This document shows, in pieces, positions 63,061 through 64,000 of a DNA stretch of 64,000 nt; position 1 is the first letter of the stretch; every line of letters starts with the position of its first letter. The notes under the pieces are model-generated. The model did not search any database. It had not been told where the DNA came from and was given only the letters and a program-made list of their open reading frames with translations. Source of the DNA: Psychrobacter immobilis (lineage in GTDB: Bacteria; Pseudomonadota; Gammaproteobacteria; Pseudomonadales; Moraxellaceae); contig NZ_CAJGZJ010000006.1 in the NCBI RefSeq assembly GCF_904846225.1, forward strand, positions 62,001 through 126,000, given 5' to 3'. The translations under genes were made by a program, and so were the position numbers.

Positions 63061-64000
63061 TGTTGTTATACCAACAAAATCAAAGTCAACTATTGGCGTC
63101 TCACCCTGTATCAGCAAGCTAAGCGCTTTTGCTGACCCGCATGCATGTGTCCAACCAAGCGTGCCATGACCAGTATTGAGCCATAAATTATCAAAAGTGG
63201 CATCCACGTTATGGCTACCGTGACGGACTTGACCCATATGCGCCCGTCCGATTAAGGGCACATTGGAGGGAGTCATAGGACGTAGCCCTGTCCAATATTG
63301 CACAGAACTTGCGACGATCCCTTTGGGGAATAATTGCTGTACACGTTTGGTGATGGCTTCACAGCGGACGCGGTTTAAATCCAAATTATAGCCATTAAAT
63401 TCAGCCGTACCTGCTACCCGCAGTTTATCGCCCAGCCGTGAGGTGACCAGCTTAAATTCATCATCAATGAGACTGACAAAAGGAGCATGGTGCGGCGACC
63501 GAGGATTGACTTGATAAGTCGCTGAATAGCCTTTCGCAGGGAAGATAGGCAGATGGATATTGAGTGCTTTCATCAGCGGCACGCTATAACTACCAAGGGC
63601 TAGTACGTGGCTGTCAGCACTAAAGGTTTGTGCGTTTTCACCTTTGGGTCTAATGGTAATACTGTACACGTGCGGGCGACTACTGTGCGTATCTGTATTA
63701 ATGGCTAAAATCTCTGTCTCATATAAGAAACGGACGCCAGCCTCTATGCAGCGCTGCGCAAGACGCTGAGTAAATAGGTGCGCATTGCCTGATTCATCAC
63801 GACTGGTATAAGTTGCGCCCGTGAGCTTGTGAGCAATGGGATAAAGGGCTGGCTCCAAACTGACGGCGTTATTGATGTCAATTACATGGCGCTCACAACC
63901 AAGCGCTTGCATGCGCTCCGTTGGTTTGAGAGCTGCATCAAACTCAGCCTGATTGGTATAAAAATGCATAATGCCGCGGGTTTGCTGCTCGTAATTGATA
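63058..64000 (-). CDS. dadA: D-amino-acid dehydrogenase DadA (C-terminal part)
   Basis: FAD-dependent enzyme oxidising D-amino acids to oxo acids. About 314 residues are visible; the frame stays open past the window edge, where INYEQQTRGIMHFYTNQ corresponds to the middle of DadA, so the N-terminal FAD-binding segment lies outside. Family segments: LGSYSVPLMKALNIHLPIFPAKGYSATY, WTGLRPMTPSNVPLIGR, and WLNTGHGTLGWTHACGSAKALS. An apparent start at 63969 is internal. Convergent with the molybdopterin enzyme gene. Confidence 0.9.
   Translation of the reverse strand, partial: INYEQQTRGIMHFYTNQAEFDAALKPTERMQALGCERHVIDINNAVSLEPALYPIAHKLTGATYTSRDESGNAHLFTQRLAQRCIEAGVRFLYETEILAINTDTHSSRPHVYSITIRPKGENAQTFSADSHVLALGSYSVPLMKALNIHLPIFPAKGYSATYQVNPRSPHHAPFVSLIDDEFKLVTSRLGDKLRVAGTAEFNGYNLDLNRVRCEAITKRVQQLFPKGIVASSVQYWTGLRPMTPSNVPLIGRAHMGQVRHGSHNVDATFDNLWLNTGHGTLGWTHACGSAKALSLLIQGETPIVDFDFVGITT

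Overview
The window is a stretch of chromosome from a gamma-proteobacterium of the family Moraxellaceae, most likely Psychrobacter. The inference rests on the protein sequences, on gene neighbourhoods shared with Pseudomonas and Acinetobacter (ubiG-mupP-yciK, pabC-mltG-tmk, desaturase plus ferredoxin reductase), and on dense intergenic repeats. No rRNA, tRNA or CRISPR array was seen.

Layout. 1-10 kb: end of an unknown gene, dsbA, ubiG-mupP-like-yciK, a DksA-type zinc-finger protein, a COG0523 GTPase behind an ompR-type regulator, and tex. 10-24 kb: a low-complexity secreted protein, a saccharopine-dehydrogenase-like reductase, a DUF1328 peptide, phhB, a GNAT protein, a desaturase operon with its electron-transfer partner, ettA, plsB, ybaK and hpaF. 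24-33 kb: a long acyl-CoA dehydrogenase, a FUSC membrane protein, aroE between inverted repeats, a lipoprotein, pabC, mltG and the 5' part of tmk. 33.7-46.9 kb: a mobile element of about 13.2 kb. 46.9-64 kb: the 3' part of tmk, a Na+/H+ antiporter, a Do-type protease, a pseudo-metallophosphatase, dapA-(mini bamC)-purC, a 3-methyladenine glycosylase, small proteins, a TetR regulator, a molybdopterin oxidoreductase and the end of dadA.

The main discovery is the mobile element. It splits tmk, the normally essential thymidylate kinase gene, in the codons of the conserved DRF motif. The same 5 bp (GACTC) lies at both junctions, and removing the insert with one copy restores the tmk reading frame. 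The element ends carry inverted subterminal ATGTAAAC-like motifs. Its right half is a tightly coupled five-gene operon: a phage-T4-gp1-like deoxynucleoside monophosphate kinase, two large tyrosine-recombinase-like proteins, an HTH/coiled-coil protein resembling Tn554 TnpC, and a third tyrosine recombinase. T4 gp1 phosphorylates dTMP, so the element appears to carry a replacement for the enzyme it destroys. Its left half carries a 1275-residue DUF4365-plus-helical-repeat protein, a candidate defence gene, and a decayed IS256-family insertion sequence.

Two families of short repeats mark the host sequence. One is a MITE of about 173 bp with TA flanks and 20-bp terminal inverted repeats (three copies, one supplying the present stop codon of the tmk 3' fragment). 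The other is a family of roughly 70-140 bp imperfect palindromes with at least nine full or partial copies. The coordinates and starts were read by eye. No homology search was run, so family names rest on recognised motifs and synteny.
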